Shown here piece after piece: positions 1-9,424 of a stretch of DNA of 64,000 nt. The position numbers and the translations under genes were made by a program. Every line of letters begins with the position of its first letter. Within the stretch, counting starts at the first letter, position 1. The stretch comes from Nocardia vinacea (GTDB lineage: Bacteria; Actinomycetota; Actinomycetes; Mycobacteriales; Mycobacteriaceae), in contig NZ_CP109149.1 in the NCBI RefSeq assembly GCF_035920345.1, positions 124,001 to 188,000 on the forward strand. Reading direction: 5' to 3'. The notes below the pieces were generated by a model, which ran no database searches, was not told where the DNA came from, and saw only the letters and a list, made by a program, of their open reading frames with translations.

Positions 1-378
1 GGAGCTGCGCGGGGCCCGGGTCGTGCTCTATCTGTTCTCGCTGCGAATGTCCTGCTCCGGCCGTTCGGTTCAGTGGGTGTTCGCCTCCGGCGGGCAGGAA
101 GCGTTCCTGGAGGGGCACGTGCACGCGTTCACGCAGCTGGGCGGGGTCCCACACGGCAAGATCCGTTATGACAATCTGAAACCCGCGGTTGCCAAGGTCC
201 TCGGGTTGGGGAGGCCAGAACCGAATCTGAGCGCTGGACCGCGTTCCCCAGCCACTACGGCATCGACGACCCGTTCTACTGCATCCCCGGCATCGAGGGG
301 GCGCACGAGAAGGGCGGTGTCGAGGGCCAGATCGGCTACTACCGACGCAATCACTTCGTCCCCGTCCCTTCTCTGAAC
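1..378 (+). pseudogene. istA: IstA transposase, 5' part (frameshifted, split)
   Basis: This is the DDE integrase core of an IS21 IstA transposase. The frame open from position 2 reads YLFSLRMS, then FASGGQEAFLEGHVHAF and GGVPHGKIRYDNLKPAV. Near 205-225 the reading moves to another frame, which gives HYGIDDPFYCIPGIEGAHEKG, GVEGQIGYYRRNHFVPVP, SLN. The last codon before the break is AAC at 376-378. The remaining C-terminal half is at 4230-5054. The N-terminus lies outside the window. Two independent lesions, a frameshift and an insertion, make it a pseudogene. Confidence 0.85.
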
Positions 379-421
379 TATGGAATTGCCGGATTTGCCT
401 GATAGTCACGAGAATTCACTG

Positions 422-2914
422 TTAGTCGGTCTGATGCCGGTGGGCTGTTGTTCGTCCGACGAGATCGTGGAAGCCGGGCATGCCGAGGGCGGTTGTGCTG
501 GTTCGCCGCTCAAGGGTGTGGTCGGCTTGGGCGAGTTTGTCTCGGGCGGCGGTGAGGCTGACCCTGAGTCCGTCAGCCTCACCGGTCCAGCCCTCCCGTT
601 CGGCTTCGGCGATGCGGGCGATGAGGTTGTCCCGGATGTCGATGAGACGTTGCCGCTGGTGGGGGTCGACGCGAAGTAGTGGGCAACGGACGCAACTGTG
701 TTCATGGACGCAGCTGGTTCCCCATGCTCGCCCACAGTCGCCGAGAGCAAGTTTGCGGCGTTCGAAGTGGCCGAGGAATTCATTCCATTCGTCGTCGGTA
801 GGTTGTCGGTATTCTTCGGTCGGACGGAGTTGTCGTCGCCGAGCGATAAACGCCCGGTGGCCGTTGATGGCTTCCTCTGGATAAACGGCTTTGTATCCCA
901 TAGTGGTGTTGATGTCCTTGTGCCCCAATAGAATTTGGGCGATATGGGGTGGCATGCCGTTCATGATGGCCTCCGTAGTGAAGACCCTCCGGAAGTCGTG
1001 CGGAGCCCATTCCAGCGGGGATCCGTCATTATCGATGATGCCGCTGCGGGCCAGCGCGCCGGTCACCAATCCGCGGATGCCACTGACCGGGATCGGTCGT
1101 GCTTCCAGGCTGACGGTGCGCTGGAACAACAGCGGCATGGGCGGATTCCAGATCTTCTCGTGCTGGTCGTAGGCGATCACGAGTGGGACACTGCCGTCGG
1201 TATTGCGGATGCGGCAGATCATCGCCGACAGCACGTCGGCCAGTTCCGGGGCGATCACGAGCAGCCGTTCCTGATCAGTCTTGGACGGTGGAACCTGAAG
1301 CAGCGGAACGAGTTCGCCGGTTTTCGGGGTGCGGTATTGAACGAGGCTGTGGTGGGTGAGCTCGCTGAGTTCCTCGACCCTGACGCCGGTCAGCCGCAGA
1401 ACTTCCACGGCCGCCCACGCCCAGAACGCGTTGTCCTCTTCCCGGGTGAGATCGCGGCGCAGGCCGGTGTCGCTTTCGTCGGCCCAGATTCGCGGCGATG
1501 GCCTCTTGAGCACTGGTCTCAGGAAGGTAGTGTCGTCAACGGTGAACTGTTGGCCTGGTTCGGTTTTCGCTGCTGCATCGAGCCGGGCCGCGGCGACGTT
1601 GCGTTCGCGGTCGACGGATTCGATGAGAACAGGAAGAACGGGTAACCGCTGGCGCGTGCGCTGGTCCATGCGGGCTTTGCGGCGCGAGACCATTTTGCGG
1701 TGCTGGACGTCGTCGGCGCGGATCGGGCAGGGAACCGCCCAGCGGCCCCAGCGGGCGGGGTCGTCGAAGGCCCACTGCGCCAGGTCGAGATAGAAACTGC
1801 GCACGGTGATCAGGACATCGGCCGCGGTGTCTCGTTCGACAGTGGTTTCTGTGACGACGCCCGCTGGGGTGGTCGAGCGGATAGTGCGGGTTCGGATCCG
1901 TTGCTTCCAGGCGGCGGCGGTGGCGGGGCTCAACTTCAGGGAGTCGACGCCAGGATGATGGCGTTCGATGTCCTTCCAGAAGGTGAGGGCCAACGTGATC
2001 GCCAGGCCGGACAAGGTGCTGTAGTCGATGCCTGGCTGGCGTTCACGCAAGTAGTCGACCAGCAAGTCCCGGATCGGGCGGCTGGTGATCTCGTATCGGT
2101 CGACGAGTTGTTCGACGGTGAGCCGACCACCGAACATCCGGCTGAACATCCGCACCGTTGCCGGGGCGTCGGCCGGGAAGGTCCCGACCGAGTGCAGCAG
2201 TTGATAGAAGGCCGGACTGTGACGGCTGGCCCGCATTTGGCCGGGGAACTCCTCCCGCGCGATCCGTAGTACTTCCAGGCAGTCCCCGACGGTGATGCCG
2301 GCGACCCGGCCGCCCTTGGCGGCCATGATGACTGCGACCTTTTCGATAGCGGGGATCATCGTCGCGTCACCGAGCGAGTTGGCTGCTCTGACCGCCTCCA
2401 GTTCGGCGAACCCGCCCGGATCACGAACGCGCGCCATCTCGTTGGCGATCCGCAGCGGGCATGAGGTCGTGAGCAGCCACCGCAACGACGGGCGGACGTA
2501 ATCACCGCATATCAGTTGAACAATTCCGTGTCCCAACGCTTTTCGCACATAGTCACGGTGCTGGTCCATCAAGCCCGCCGCAGTGAGGTCGGCGACCAGT
2601 TGTTCACGCCAGTCGAGGCGGCCGTCTCGTCCAGCGCCGCTGACTTCCCAGCGCTCCTGCCAGGACGCGCCGGGAAACAGTTCGAGCCAGTCCAGCACCG
2701 CCTGCAGGGTCTTGGTCCGGTGGCAGCGGTTTGCCCCTTTAGCCACCAGATATGGCCATTTCAGCAACCGGGCCTCGACCGCAGCGCGGGTTTGGCGGCT
2801 GCGCGGCCAGCTCACCGGAACAGAACGGGCCGGAAACCTCAGCGCCAAGGCTTTCGCCTCGCCGCTGAGCTCGCCGGCCCGAGATACCTTCCCGGCAGCG
2901 GTCAGCACGGTCAC
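422..2914 (-). CDS. Large tyrosine recombinase, TnpB-like
   Basis: This 830-residue protein is a site-specific recombinase of the phage-integrase fold, the larger partner of a Tn554-type TnpA/TnpB pair. The C-terminal catalytic domain shows the first Arg in LTGVRVEELSELTHHS, the HxxR box as PHDFRRVFTTEAI, the second His in LLGHKDINTTMGY, and the Tyr nucleophile in that last motif. A Cys-rich segment (GDCGRAWGTSCVHEHSCVRC) follows, possibly metal-binding. The reading frame is open up to 3268, but I chose GTG at 2914 because it overlaps the stop of the upstream recombinase gene as GTGA, which implies translational coupling. The protein is longer than Tn554 TnpB (about 630 residues). Confidence 0.85.
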   Translation of the reverse strand: MTVLTAAGKVSRAGELSGEAKALALRFPARSVPVSWPRSRQTRAAVEARLLKWPYLVAKGANRCHRTKTLQAVLDWLELFPGASWQERWEVSGAGRDGRLDWREQLVADLTAAGLMDQHRDYVRKALGHGIVQLICGDYVRPSLRWLLTTSCPLRIANEMARVRDPGGFAELEAVRAANSLGDATMIPAIEKVAVIMAAKGGRVAGITVGDCLEVLRIAREEFPGQMRASRHSPAFYQLLHSVGTFPADAPATVRMFSRMFGGRLTVEQLVDRYEITSRPIRDLLVDYLRERQPGIDYSTLSGLAITLALTFWKDIERHHPGVDSLKLSPATAAAWKQRIRTRTIRSTTPAGVVTETTVERDTAADVLITVRSFYLDLAQWAFDDPARWGRWAVPCPIRADDVQHRKMVSRRKARMDQRTRQRLPVLPVLIESVDRERNVAAARLDAAAKTEPGQQFTVDDTTFLRPVLKRPSPRIWADESDTGLRRDLTREEDNAFWAWAAVEVLRLTGVRVEELSELTHHSLVQYRTPKTGELVPLLQVPPSKTDQERLLVIAPELADVLSAMICRIRNTDGSVPLVIAYDQHEKIWNPPMPLLFQRTVSLEARPIPVSGIRGLVTGALARSGIIDNDGSPLEWAPHDFRRVFTTEAIMNGMPPHIAQILLGHKDINTTMGYKAVYPEEAINGHRAFIARRRQLRPTEEYRQPTDDEWNEFLGHFERRKLALGDCGRAWGTSCVHEHSCVRCPLLRVDPHQRQRLIDIRDNLIARIAEAEREGWTGEADGLRVSLTAARDKLAQADHTLERRTSTTALGMPGFHDLVGRTTAHRHQTD

Positions 2915-4161
2915 GACAGCCTCCGACCGAACAACACATCCAAGCTTTCCTGCCGATACCGCAACACCGGCGGTTCCGGCCGCTGCTCCAGCGTCTGGCC
3001 TCGACGCTGATGGTGGGCAAGCACCGCATCGATGACGTCGGCCGGCGTCGGGGTCGTATAGATCTGGGTCGTGGTCAGCGCGGCATGGCCGAGGACCCAC
3101 TGGACGTCGGTGATCGGCATGTCCGGGTCGCGAGCCAGCCGATAAGCCGCAGTATGCCGCAGATCGTGCAGCGAATAATTCGCTCCGAGTTGCTCGTTGG
3201 CGCGGCCGAACATTGCCCGGGCGGCGTGATAGTTCAGCGGCCGTAACGGGCGCCGCAGCGTCCACCACAACGGGTCATCCGCCCCGGCCGGGACAAGATC
3301 GTGGATCTGATGCTGATAGAGCCGCAACCACACGAACGCATCCGGCGAGGCCGGTAACTGCTGCATCGCCCGAGAACCTTTACGCACCACGGTGATCAGC
3401 TGCTGTCCCGGATCCGCGCCGCCACGCAGCACTCCGAGCAGTTCGCAGGCGCGGGCTCCGGTCGACACCCACAACGCCACCAACGCCCGGTCGCGGTCGC
3501 TGGACAGGCGCGCGAACAGCTCGTTGAACACCTCGTCAGGGATCTGTCGCGGAATCCGCTGCGGCTGACGAGGACGATACAAACCGGAACGCTGCCGAGG
3601 AAACTGGTCCATCGGGTTGTGGTGCGCATGCTCCCGCCGGGCCCTTGCCAGCGGGAACGGGTTCACCAGCGGACCCGTGCCTGCTTCAAGATGAACCGCA
3701 TAGAAGCCGCGCAGCACCGTCTCGCAGTGAGCGACCGTCGCGGGAGCGTAGTTGCGGCCCGGGGAGCGCTTGCCCGTGACCGGATTGGTCACCGCCGGTT
3801 TCACCACCGGCGGCTTGCTCGGCGAACGCCAATGCGGCCGAACCGGTTTCGGGCTCAACTGGATCCACCGTGAGAAATCCCGCGCCTCGATCCGAGTCGC
3901 TCGCTCCCACCCGACGTCGACCGACCACAAGAACCGGAACCATCGCAACAAGTCCATCGCATACGACCGTCGCGTCGCCGCCGACCGGCCGCCGGCCTGC
4001 AACTCGGCCAGATACGTCGCTATCGCGGCAATCGGTTCACCGGCCGGATCGAGGACCCGATACGGCTCCCACGGATCGCCGGTCGCGGCGACCGAACCGA
4101 TTCGGGCGACCACAAGCACATCCAAATCCCTTGGCGTTTCCCCTGCTTCAGACACGAGCAC
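2911..4161 (-). CDS. Tyrosine recombinase, TnpA-like
   Basis: This 416-residue integrase has an N-terminal SAM-like core-binding domain (YLAELQAGGRSAATRRSYAMDLLRW, about residues 50-75) and a C-terminal catalytic domain. The visible motifs are Arg in WVSTGARACELLGV, HDLRHTAAYRLA, and LGHAALTTTQIYTTP with the Tyr nucleophile. It is the first gene of a two-gene operon: its TGA overlaps the GTG of the larger recombinase by four bases. Both genes read away from the istA C-terminal half. The start is GTG at 4161, with no strong ribosome-binding site. The family normally recombines without target duplication, which agrees with the clean junctions in istA. Confidence 0.87.
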   Translation of the reverse strand: MLVSEAGETPRDLDVLVVARIGSVAATGDPWEPYRVLDPAGEPIAAIATYLAELQAGGRSAATRRSYAMDLLRWFRFLWSVDVGWERATRIEARDFSRWIQLSPKPVRPHWRSPSKPPVVKPAVTNPVTGKRSPGRNYAPATVAHCETVLRGFYAVHLEAGTGPLVNPFPLARARREHAHHNPMDQFPRQRSGLYRPRQPQRIPRQIPDEVFNELFARLSSDRDRALVALWVSTGARACELLGVLRGGADPGQQLITVVRKGSRAMQQLPASPDAFVWLRLYQHQIHDLVPAGADDPLWWTLRRPLRPLNYHAARAMFGRANEQLGANYSLHDLRHTAAYRLARDPDMPITDVQWVLGHAALTTTQIYTTPTPADVIDAVLAHHQRRGQTLEQRPEPPVLRYRQESLDVLFGRRLS

Positions 4162-4229
4162 GGAACATAGCCGCGCGGTCGCAGTTACGGTGGCGGATCG
4201 GAGCGAGCCGGTCGGGTAGTTCAGTCAAC

Positions 4230-5054
4230 AGGACGCGCGTCGAGTCGATCGAGGAGCTGAACGCGCGTGTCGAGCAATGGGACACCGAGGATCTCGGTCG
4301 GAGGACTGGGGCGCGGGCCCGCACGATCGGGGAGCTCTTCGAGGTCGAGGTGCCGACGCTGAAACGGTTGCCGGTCGAGGAGTTCGAGACCGGGGCGTGG
4401 CTGGCCACCCGGGTCGACCGCTACTCGATGGTTGCGGCGAGGACGGACAAATACAGTGTCCCGATCCGTTTCATCGGCCGCTCGGTCCGGATCCTTTTGC
4501 ACGCGTCCTGGCTGGTCGTCTACGACGGCCGCACCGAGATCGCCCGCCACGAACGCCTGATCGGCAAAGCATTGACCTGCGTCGAACTCGACCACTACCT
4601 CGAGGCGCTGATCCGCAAGCCCGGCGCGATGGCCGGGGCCACCGCCCCCGAACAAGCCCGCCAGACTGGGAAGTTCACCAAGAGCCACGACGCCTGGTGG
4701 GCCGCGGTCCGCAAAGCCCACGGCGAACGCGACGGCACCCGCGCGATCATCGAAGTGCTTCTGCTGCACCGAAATATGCCCCACGATCAGGTCGTCGCCG
4801 GCCTCGACGCCGCCCTGCGGGCGCGGGCGCTGACCGCGGACGCGATCGCGTTGGAGGCCCGCAAGGCCACGGAAGCCGCACCGAAGTTGACCGGCGTGGT
4901 CGATCTCGACGAGCCCGACCCGGATCCGGTCCCGTCGCTGACCGCCCGGCGGATCGCGCAACTACCCCCGGACACCAGACCATTGCCTTCTGTCGCGATC
5001 TATGACCAGTTGCTCCGCATCACCAAACCGAGAACCACCGAAGGGAATTCCTGA
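4230..5054 (+). pseudogene. istA: IstA transposase, 3' part
   Basis: This is the C-terminal half of the IS21 IstA interrupted after position 378. It reads RTRVESIEELNARVEQWD, then RYSMVAARTDKYSVPIRFIG, LLHASWLVVYDGRTEIARHE, LDHYLEALIRKPGAM, and the conserved tail GLDAALRARALTADAIALEA. This part has no stop and ends at TGA 5052-5054. The frame is open further upstream (to 3870), but that stretch is antisense to the recombinase gene and is not IstA. Joined to 1-378 it would form one protein but for the earlier frameshift. Confidence 0.85.
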
Positions 5055-5603
5055 TGACCAGCCCGCTCCCACGCCGTCATGGCATGACAGACCAGGCCGC
5101 CGACACCGCCATCGACCAAGCCTGCCGGATGCTGCGCCTGCCCACCATCCGCTCGCAGTTCAACGACATCGTCGGCACCGCGACCCGCGACCAGATGACC
5201 TACCGGGCGTTCCTGGCCGAACTGCTGCTGGTCGAATGCGACGACCGGGCGCGGCGCCGGTCCGAACGCCGCATCCGCGCCGCCGGGTTCGCGCGCGAAA
5301 AGTCGTTGAGGGCGTTCGACTTCGACACCAACCCGAACATCGACCCGGCCGTGGTCAACACCCTCGCGGCCTGTGATTGGGTCAAGAAAGGCACCCCGCT
5401 CTGCCTGATTGGTGACTCCGGCACCGGCAAGAGCCACCTGCTGATTCGCCATCGCATCGAATGAGGCGTTCTCCGGCTGGTCGAACACGTTCCCCGAACC
5501 GCGGCTCTGCGCCGCGATCGTCGACCGGCTGACCTTCGGCGGACAGATCATCGAGACCGGCCCCCAGTCCCACCGACTCACTCGCACTGCCCTGGGCAAC
5601 ACT
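5054..5603 (+). pseudogene. istB: IstB helper ATPase, internally deleted
   Basis: The N-terminal part (ATG 5054) is a normal IstB start: AIDQACRMLRLPTIRSQF, ending with the Walker A motif in LIGDSGTGKSHLL. Immediately after, at about 5446, the sequence jumps in another frame to the IstB C-terminus: IASNEAFSGWSNTFPEPRL, then AAIVDRLTFGGQIIETG. The middle of the AAA+ domain, including Walker B, is missing, and the junction is out of frame, so the ORF stops at 5464. IstB normally assists IstA in strand transfer. This copy cannot act. Confidence 0.85.
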
Positions 5604-5882
5604 GGCGGCACCTCTGCTACACCCGCACCGCAACCAGCCGGTATTCATCGACGCCCCGCCGCAGCAGCCACTGGAAATGGCACTCTGACCACCTGCCTAT
5701 CCGCGAATTACGAGACCACCTCCGACGCTCCGAGCGCGACCCCGCACTCCGAAGGCGCGATCCGTGACCACACCCGACAGCTTGGTGGGACGCGGAAGGA
5801 GCCGTGCACAATGCCGGGTTGGCGCTGGCAGTGGCGCGGGAACCGGCCGAATTCGCGCGCGAGGTCATCGCGCGAGCGGCGT

Positions 5883-6998
5883 CTACCCCACGGCGGCGGG
5901 GCCGTTGGGTGGGGGTGCGTGTCGGGCGGCGGCATCGAGCTGATCGCGGAGGGTCGATATCACCGTGTCTCGGGACGTATTTTCGAGGTCGGCGACGCGG
6001 GCGGTGAGTACATTGATCAAAACAATGGCAGGCGTGAGAATCGGCGAAACATCAACTCCGACAATGACATCCGCTGGCTTTGTCACGATTACCGGTTCCA
6101 GATCCGTGAGGCCGGCAAGTACGTGATTGAGCGCCTGCCCTGGATTGTCGGGGTCATCGAGTGCTGTTGCCGTTTCCAGGAGGAGGTTGCCGACGCGGCT
6201 CGCGTGTTCGGTGAGACCGACTTGGGCGGGGGCCCCGGTAGCGAGTCGGGTGTCGTCCGCGAGCACGCGGTCGGCTCGGATCTGAAGCGCCCCAGCGTGG
6301 CCGGACCGGGTGGTTATCGAGACATTGATTCCCACTGGCCTACCCGCTTCGTCCCACAGGGGTACGTCGTCATCGTCGGATTGCGGGTCGGCGACGAGGT
6401 CTTGGACTGCGGATCGGTCGACGATGCCGCCGACGAGTGGCATCCAGATGGACGTTACGTCGTGCGGTGCACTCCCGTGCAGCACGACGGTCCATTTGCC
6501 CGCCGTGACAGCTATCCGGCCGAAGATGTCGTAGTCGACGGATACCTCTGACATATCGCCGGAAGCCAGGGGCGCGATAGCCCGAATGGCGTCGGCGAGG
6601 CCACTGGGACTGAATGTGTCGACGATGTCAACCGCGAACGCGCCGCCCTGGTCCGGGTTGGTCCAGTCGATGTCCCGGTCGAGGCGAATCCACCTGTCTG
6701 CGAGCTGACTGATCTGACGGGACGCTCGTCGCGCCCACCAGTCGACGTCGCCGCGCACAGCGCTGATGGTCGGCGACGCAAGAAATTCCGCTTGGTCCCA
6801 GCCATAGTTGTCTTTGATCGTGCCGGTCGCGTACCCACTCGCGGTGAGGACGAAATCGCCGGTGACAGTGCCGAATGTGGTGGAGTATGCCGCCGAGACT
6901 CCGACGACCCCGCTCTCCGTGAGCCGGTCCGCAGCCTTGAGGAGTGCTTCCGATGGAGAGTTGACGATGGATTGCCACTCCGGAACATCCTTGGACAC
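5883..6998 (-). CDS. Hypothetical protein, 371 aa
   Basis: I do not recognise a family. The protein is acidic, with no obvious signal peptide and no clear membrane span. It contains Trp-rich stretches (DWWARRASRQISQLADRW around residue 85) and an acidic run (PQSDDDDVPLWDEAG around residue 205). The C-terminal third (DVSPILTPAIVLINVLTARV, then ADLENTSRDTVISTLRDQLD) looks helical and could form a coiled coil. The start is ATG 6998. It stands alone between IS21 debris and IS256 debris, so it may be cargo or a surviving chromosomal gene. Codon use and GC skew are normal for the window. Confidence 0.6.
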   Translation of the reverse strand: MSKDVPEWQSIVNSPSEALLKAADRLTESGVVGVSAAYSTTFGTVTGDFVLTASGYATGTIKDNYGWDQAEFLASPTISAVRGDVDWWARRASRQISQLADRWIRLDRDIDWTNPDQGGAFAVDIVDTFSPSGLADAIRAIAPLASGDMSEVSVDYDIFGRIAVTAGKWTVVLHGSAPHDVTSIWMPLVGGIVDRSAVQDLVADPQSDDDDVPLWDEAGRPVGINVSITTRSGHAGALQIRADRVLADDTRLATGAPAQVGLTEHASRVGNLLLETATALDDPDNPGQALNHVLAGLTDLEPVIVTKPADVIVGVDVSPILTPAIVLINVLTARVADLENTSRDTVISTLRDQLDAAARHAPPPNGPAAVG

Positions 6999-7364
6999 GC
7001 AGTCTCCTCATCGGTCTACGTTGCACTGTGCCTGAGCCTAGGACGGATACTCACATACCTGTTCCATGTGATGGGAAACGATGGCTTGCCGACGATGACA
7101 TCGGCCGCGGACAGGATGTACCTGGTGCGTTGTCCACGAACGTTTGCCGGTTCGGAGGGCCCATCATGCCAACTGGCTAACCGACAGCCACCTGGTTGCC
7201 GTGCAGTCCCTCCACGCCTTCCTCGCCGCGGACGGCTACATGCTCACCGACCTGCGGGCCGACCTGAACCGGTTCGTCACCGTTGTTCAGAACATCACGA
7301 TCCCGCGGAAGACCTTCACACGCCACCGTTCTGACACACCCGACGACCGGACGCGCCGACCGGC
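6999..7364. other. Non-coding or remnant DNA between unknown gene and IS debris
   Basis: No convincing gene. A short plus-strand open stretch (7144-7368) contains SLHAFLAADGYMLTDLRADL, which looks protein-like but has no ribosome-binding site and no recognisable family. It could be the tail of a lost gene. Confidence 0.3.
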
Positions 7365-7455
7365 GTGACGTCGAAATTCATGGACACGCCTGCCCCGGAT
7401 CGGCCCCGAGTGACGTCAGGATTCGTGGATAGGCGGTCTTGGAATTCGTGTTTAC
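7365..7455. repeat. Direct repeats resembling an IS21 terminal region
   Basis: A 22-bp sequence at 7365-7386 (GTGACGTCGAAATTCATGG...) recurs at 7410-7431 (GTGACGTCAGGATTCGTGG...) with 17 of 22 matches. A weaker third copy of its core (GGAATTCGTG) lies at 7441-7450. IS21 elements carry several such repeats at each end where IstA binds. That this is an IS21 end is an inference from the spacing and neighbourhood. Confidence 0.4.
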
Positions 7456-7685
7456 GGCCACACCTCGGCATCCCACACTTCACCCACCTAGTCGGACGCA
7501 CCCTCACCTGACCGAAACCTCTCTGCCCCAACAAGTTCAGAGAACAAATGGATGAGACAGGTTTGGACCGTGGCCAGCGGCCACACGTTCCCCACCGCAT
7601 CGAGCAGCCCTTTGAGCCCGTCGCAGACCAGGAAGAACACGTCCTTGCAGCCGCGGTTTCGGATGTCGGTGAGCACGCTCATCCA

Positions 7686-9424
7686 GCTGTTCTGGAGTGC
7701 TTGTCAAGTGGTGATGGGCGTGTTGGATCGACTCGCGGTGAGGCGCGAGTTTTCGATCTCCGCCTCGCAACGAATGGATGTCCCTGCGGCGCTTACTCAT
7801 ATAGGCGCGACTCCGATTTGGGCGCTGGCTGTTGTGCGCGCTCGCGTGATGGGACAGGGGCCGCACGTCATGCTGGCTGCGCAGTCCGGTCGGTACCGGC
7901 GTGCTGGAACTTGTCGACGTCGCTGCGGCCCCCGCCACCGTCACCTTCCGGACGAGCCGGAAGGAGCCTGTTGTGGTGGGCGGTAAGGTTGTCGGCAGGG
8001 TCGGTTACGTCGTTCCGGTCGCTTTCTCGGTGACCGTGACGGACCGGCCCGCCCGGTGTGATTTGGCCGCTGAAGCGGCCCATTGTGTTGCGACGTAAGG
8101 TTTTTGGGATCGCATGATCGCACAGGCCAGACGATGCGCGCGGTGGGCGACGGCGATGGTGGCGACGATGGGTTTCTTCCCGGCGGCGCGCAGTCGTTGT
8201 TTGTAGGCGGCGAAGTCGGGGTGGTGCAGGGCGATGCTGGTGCCGAGTGTGATCATGGCCTGCCGCAGCTGCACCGACCCGATCTTGCTGATTCGTACCG
8301 TGCCGGCCCGGCGGCCGGCGGATTCGTAACTGGTCGGGGTCAGTCCCGAGTATCGGTAGGCGGCATCGGCGTTGCGGAACCGCCACGGATCACCAAGGGC
8401 AGCACCGTAGTACGAGGCGGTGATGACACCGATGCCGGGGACGCTCAGCAGCACTCCGGCGGGGGTGTGTGGCAGTATCTCGGCCAGGTGTTGCTCGCAG
8501 TCGCCCAGCTCATGCTGCAGGATGTCGAATGCCGCGATCTCCGAGGCCAGCATGCGCGCCGCGGTCGTGCGCTGAGCGTCGGGCACGCATAATGCATCGC
8601 CAGCGGCGGCAATGACCTGCGCGGCTTTCGGTCGCAGCATGCGCACGTTGTGGTCGGCAGCATGCCGCACCAGTTCCGTCGGTGTCATGGTCGCGACCTG
8701 GGCCGGATCGGACGCGGTCGCCAGCAGCATCCGCAGGGTTCGCGATTCCAATCCACTGGCGAAACAACCGGTCAGTCCAGGAAACGCAAGGTCGGCCAGG
8801 GCGTGGATCTGGCTGCCCAGGACCTGGGCGGCATCCAGTTTCCGGCACCGCTGCGCAACCCACATCGCCTGCTCGGCCAGCGGGCCGTCATGGCGATGCA
8901 GCGGCCAGCCCTGCCCCACGAACCAGCAACTCCACCATGGCCAAACAGTCCTGACGATCGGTCTTCACGCGGGCCTGGCCGAGCTGCACACGAGCTGTCT
9001 TGACCTGAAACGGGTTGAGCTCGACTACATCGAAACCATTGCGCGCCAGCGATGTTGCCACCGCACGGTGATAGTGCCCCGCCGCCTCCACCCCGATCCG
9101 AACACTCTGGGCACCGGCCCGCCGCTCGGCGTCGGCGACCACCGTCACGAATCGGGCCAGTCCGGAGACGGTTTGGTCGAACTCGAACAGGTCCGCGACG
9201 ACCTGACCATGATGATCGGCGACCAAGGCCGCTGCCGACCGTTTGCCGACATCGACCGCGACGACCAGGCACCGCTCCGGATCCAGACCACGAATGCGGG
9301 CCACATAACTGGCCTGCGCCGCACCACCAGCGAACCTGACCAAGACGAACCTCCCCGCAGACAACCGAGTTTGGGTTCGTCCACCCTGCATAAGTAGTAG
9401 TCCCCGAACCAGGACTTACTATGA
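7686..9424 (-). mobile_element. IS110-family element inserted in the IS256 transposase
   Basis: The boundaries are deduced from the host gene: ...EGAKF (codon ending at 9425) continues directly as WMSVL (codon starting at 7685), giving an insertion of about 1739 bp without visible target duplication. The transposase occupies 8005-9391. The non-coding part is strongly lopsided: about 320 bp downstream of the transposase (7686-8004) and only about 33 bp upstream. IS110-family elements encode a bridge RNA in their long non-coding end. If that holds here, it should lie at 7686-8004, as in the IS1111-like arrangement. I did not fold it. Confidence 0.75.
8005..9391 (-). pseudogene. IS110-family transposase, frameshifted
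   Basis: The N-terminal RuvC-like DEDD domain shows Asp in VVAVDVGKRSAAALVADHH, Glu in IGVEAAGHYHRAVA, and the Asp pair in ARVKTDRQDCLAMVELL. The frame then shifts near 8905-8920: one frame ends ...VRGAGLAAASP, while the other goes on as GWPLHRHDGPLAEQAMW. The C-terminal Tnp domain follows with SVPGIGVITASYYGAALGD (including the candidate Ser nucleophile) and YRYSGLTPTSYESAGRRAG. All key residues are present, so only one base separates it from an intact gene. A sequencing error is possible. Confidence 0.85.

Larger units (their letters stand above)
379..4229 (-). mobile_element. Tn554-like element with two tyrosine recombinases, inserted in istA
   Basis: The istA frame stops at ...VPVPSLN (codon ending 378) and resumes as RTRVESIEELN (codon starting 4230), so deleting these 3851 bp restores one continuous IstA. 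The trinucleotide AAC occurs at both edges (376-378 and 4227-4229), so the boundary is uncertain by three bases. The octamer CTGAACTA occurs at 373-380 and its reverse complement at 4217-4224, a short inverted repeat around the ends. The cargo is only the two overlapping recombinase genes. No third gene of the TnpC type fits between 379 and 422. Confidence 0.8.
1..5603 (+). mobile_element. IS21-family insertion sequence, decayed and interrupted
   Basis: istA and istB of an IS21-type element lie in the usual order on the plus strand, with istB starting one base inside the istA stop (TGATG). The left end is outside the window. The element is dead: istA has a frameshift near position 210 and is split by a 3.85-kb insertion, and istB has an internal out-of-frame deletion. 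I could not fix the right end; homology is lost near 5600. Repeats at 7365-7455 may be a terminal region of this or another IS21 copy. Confidence 0.8.

Noticed and set aside
7144..7368. Possible small gene with SLHAFLAADGYMLTDLRADL
   Set aside because: No ribosome-binding site, no family match and debris on both sides. Kept only as a possible remnant.
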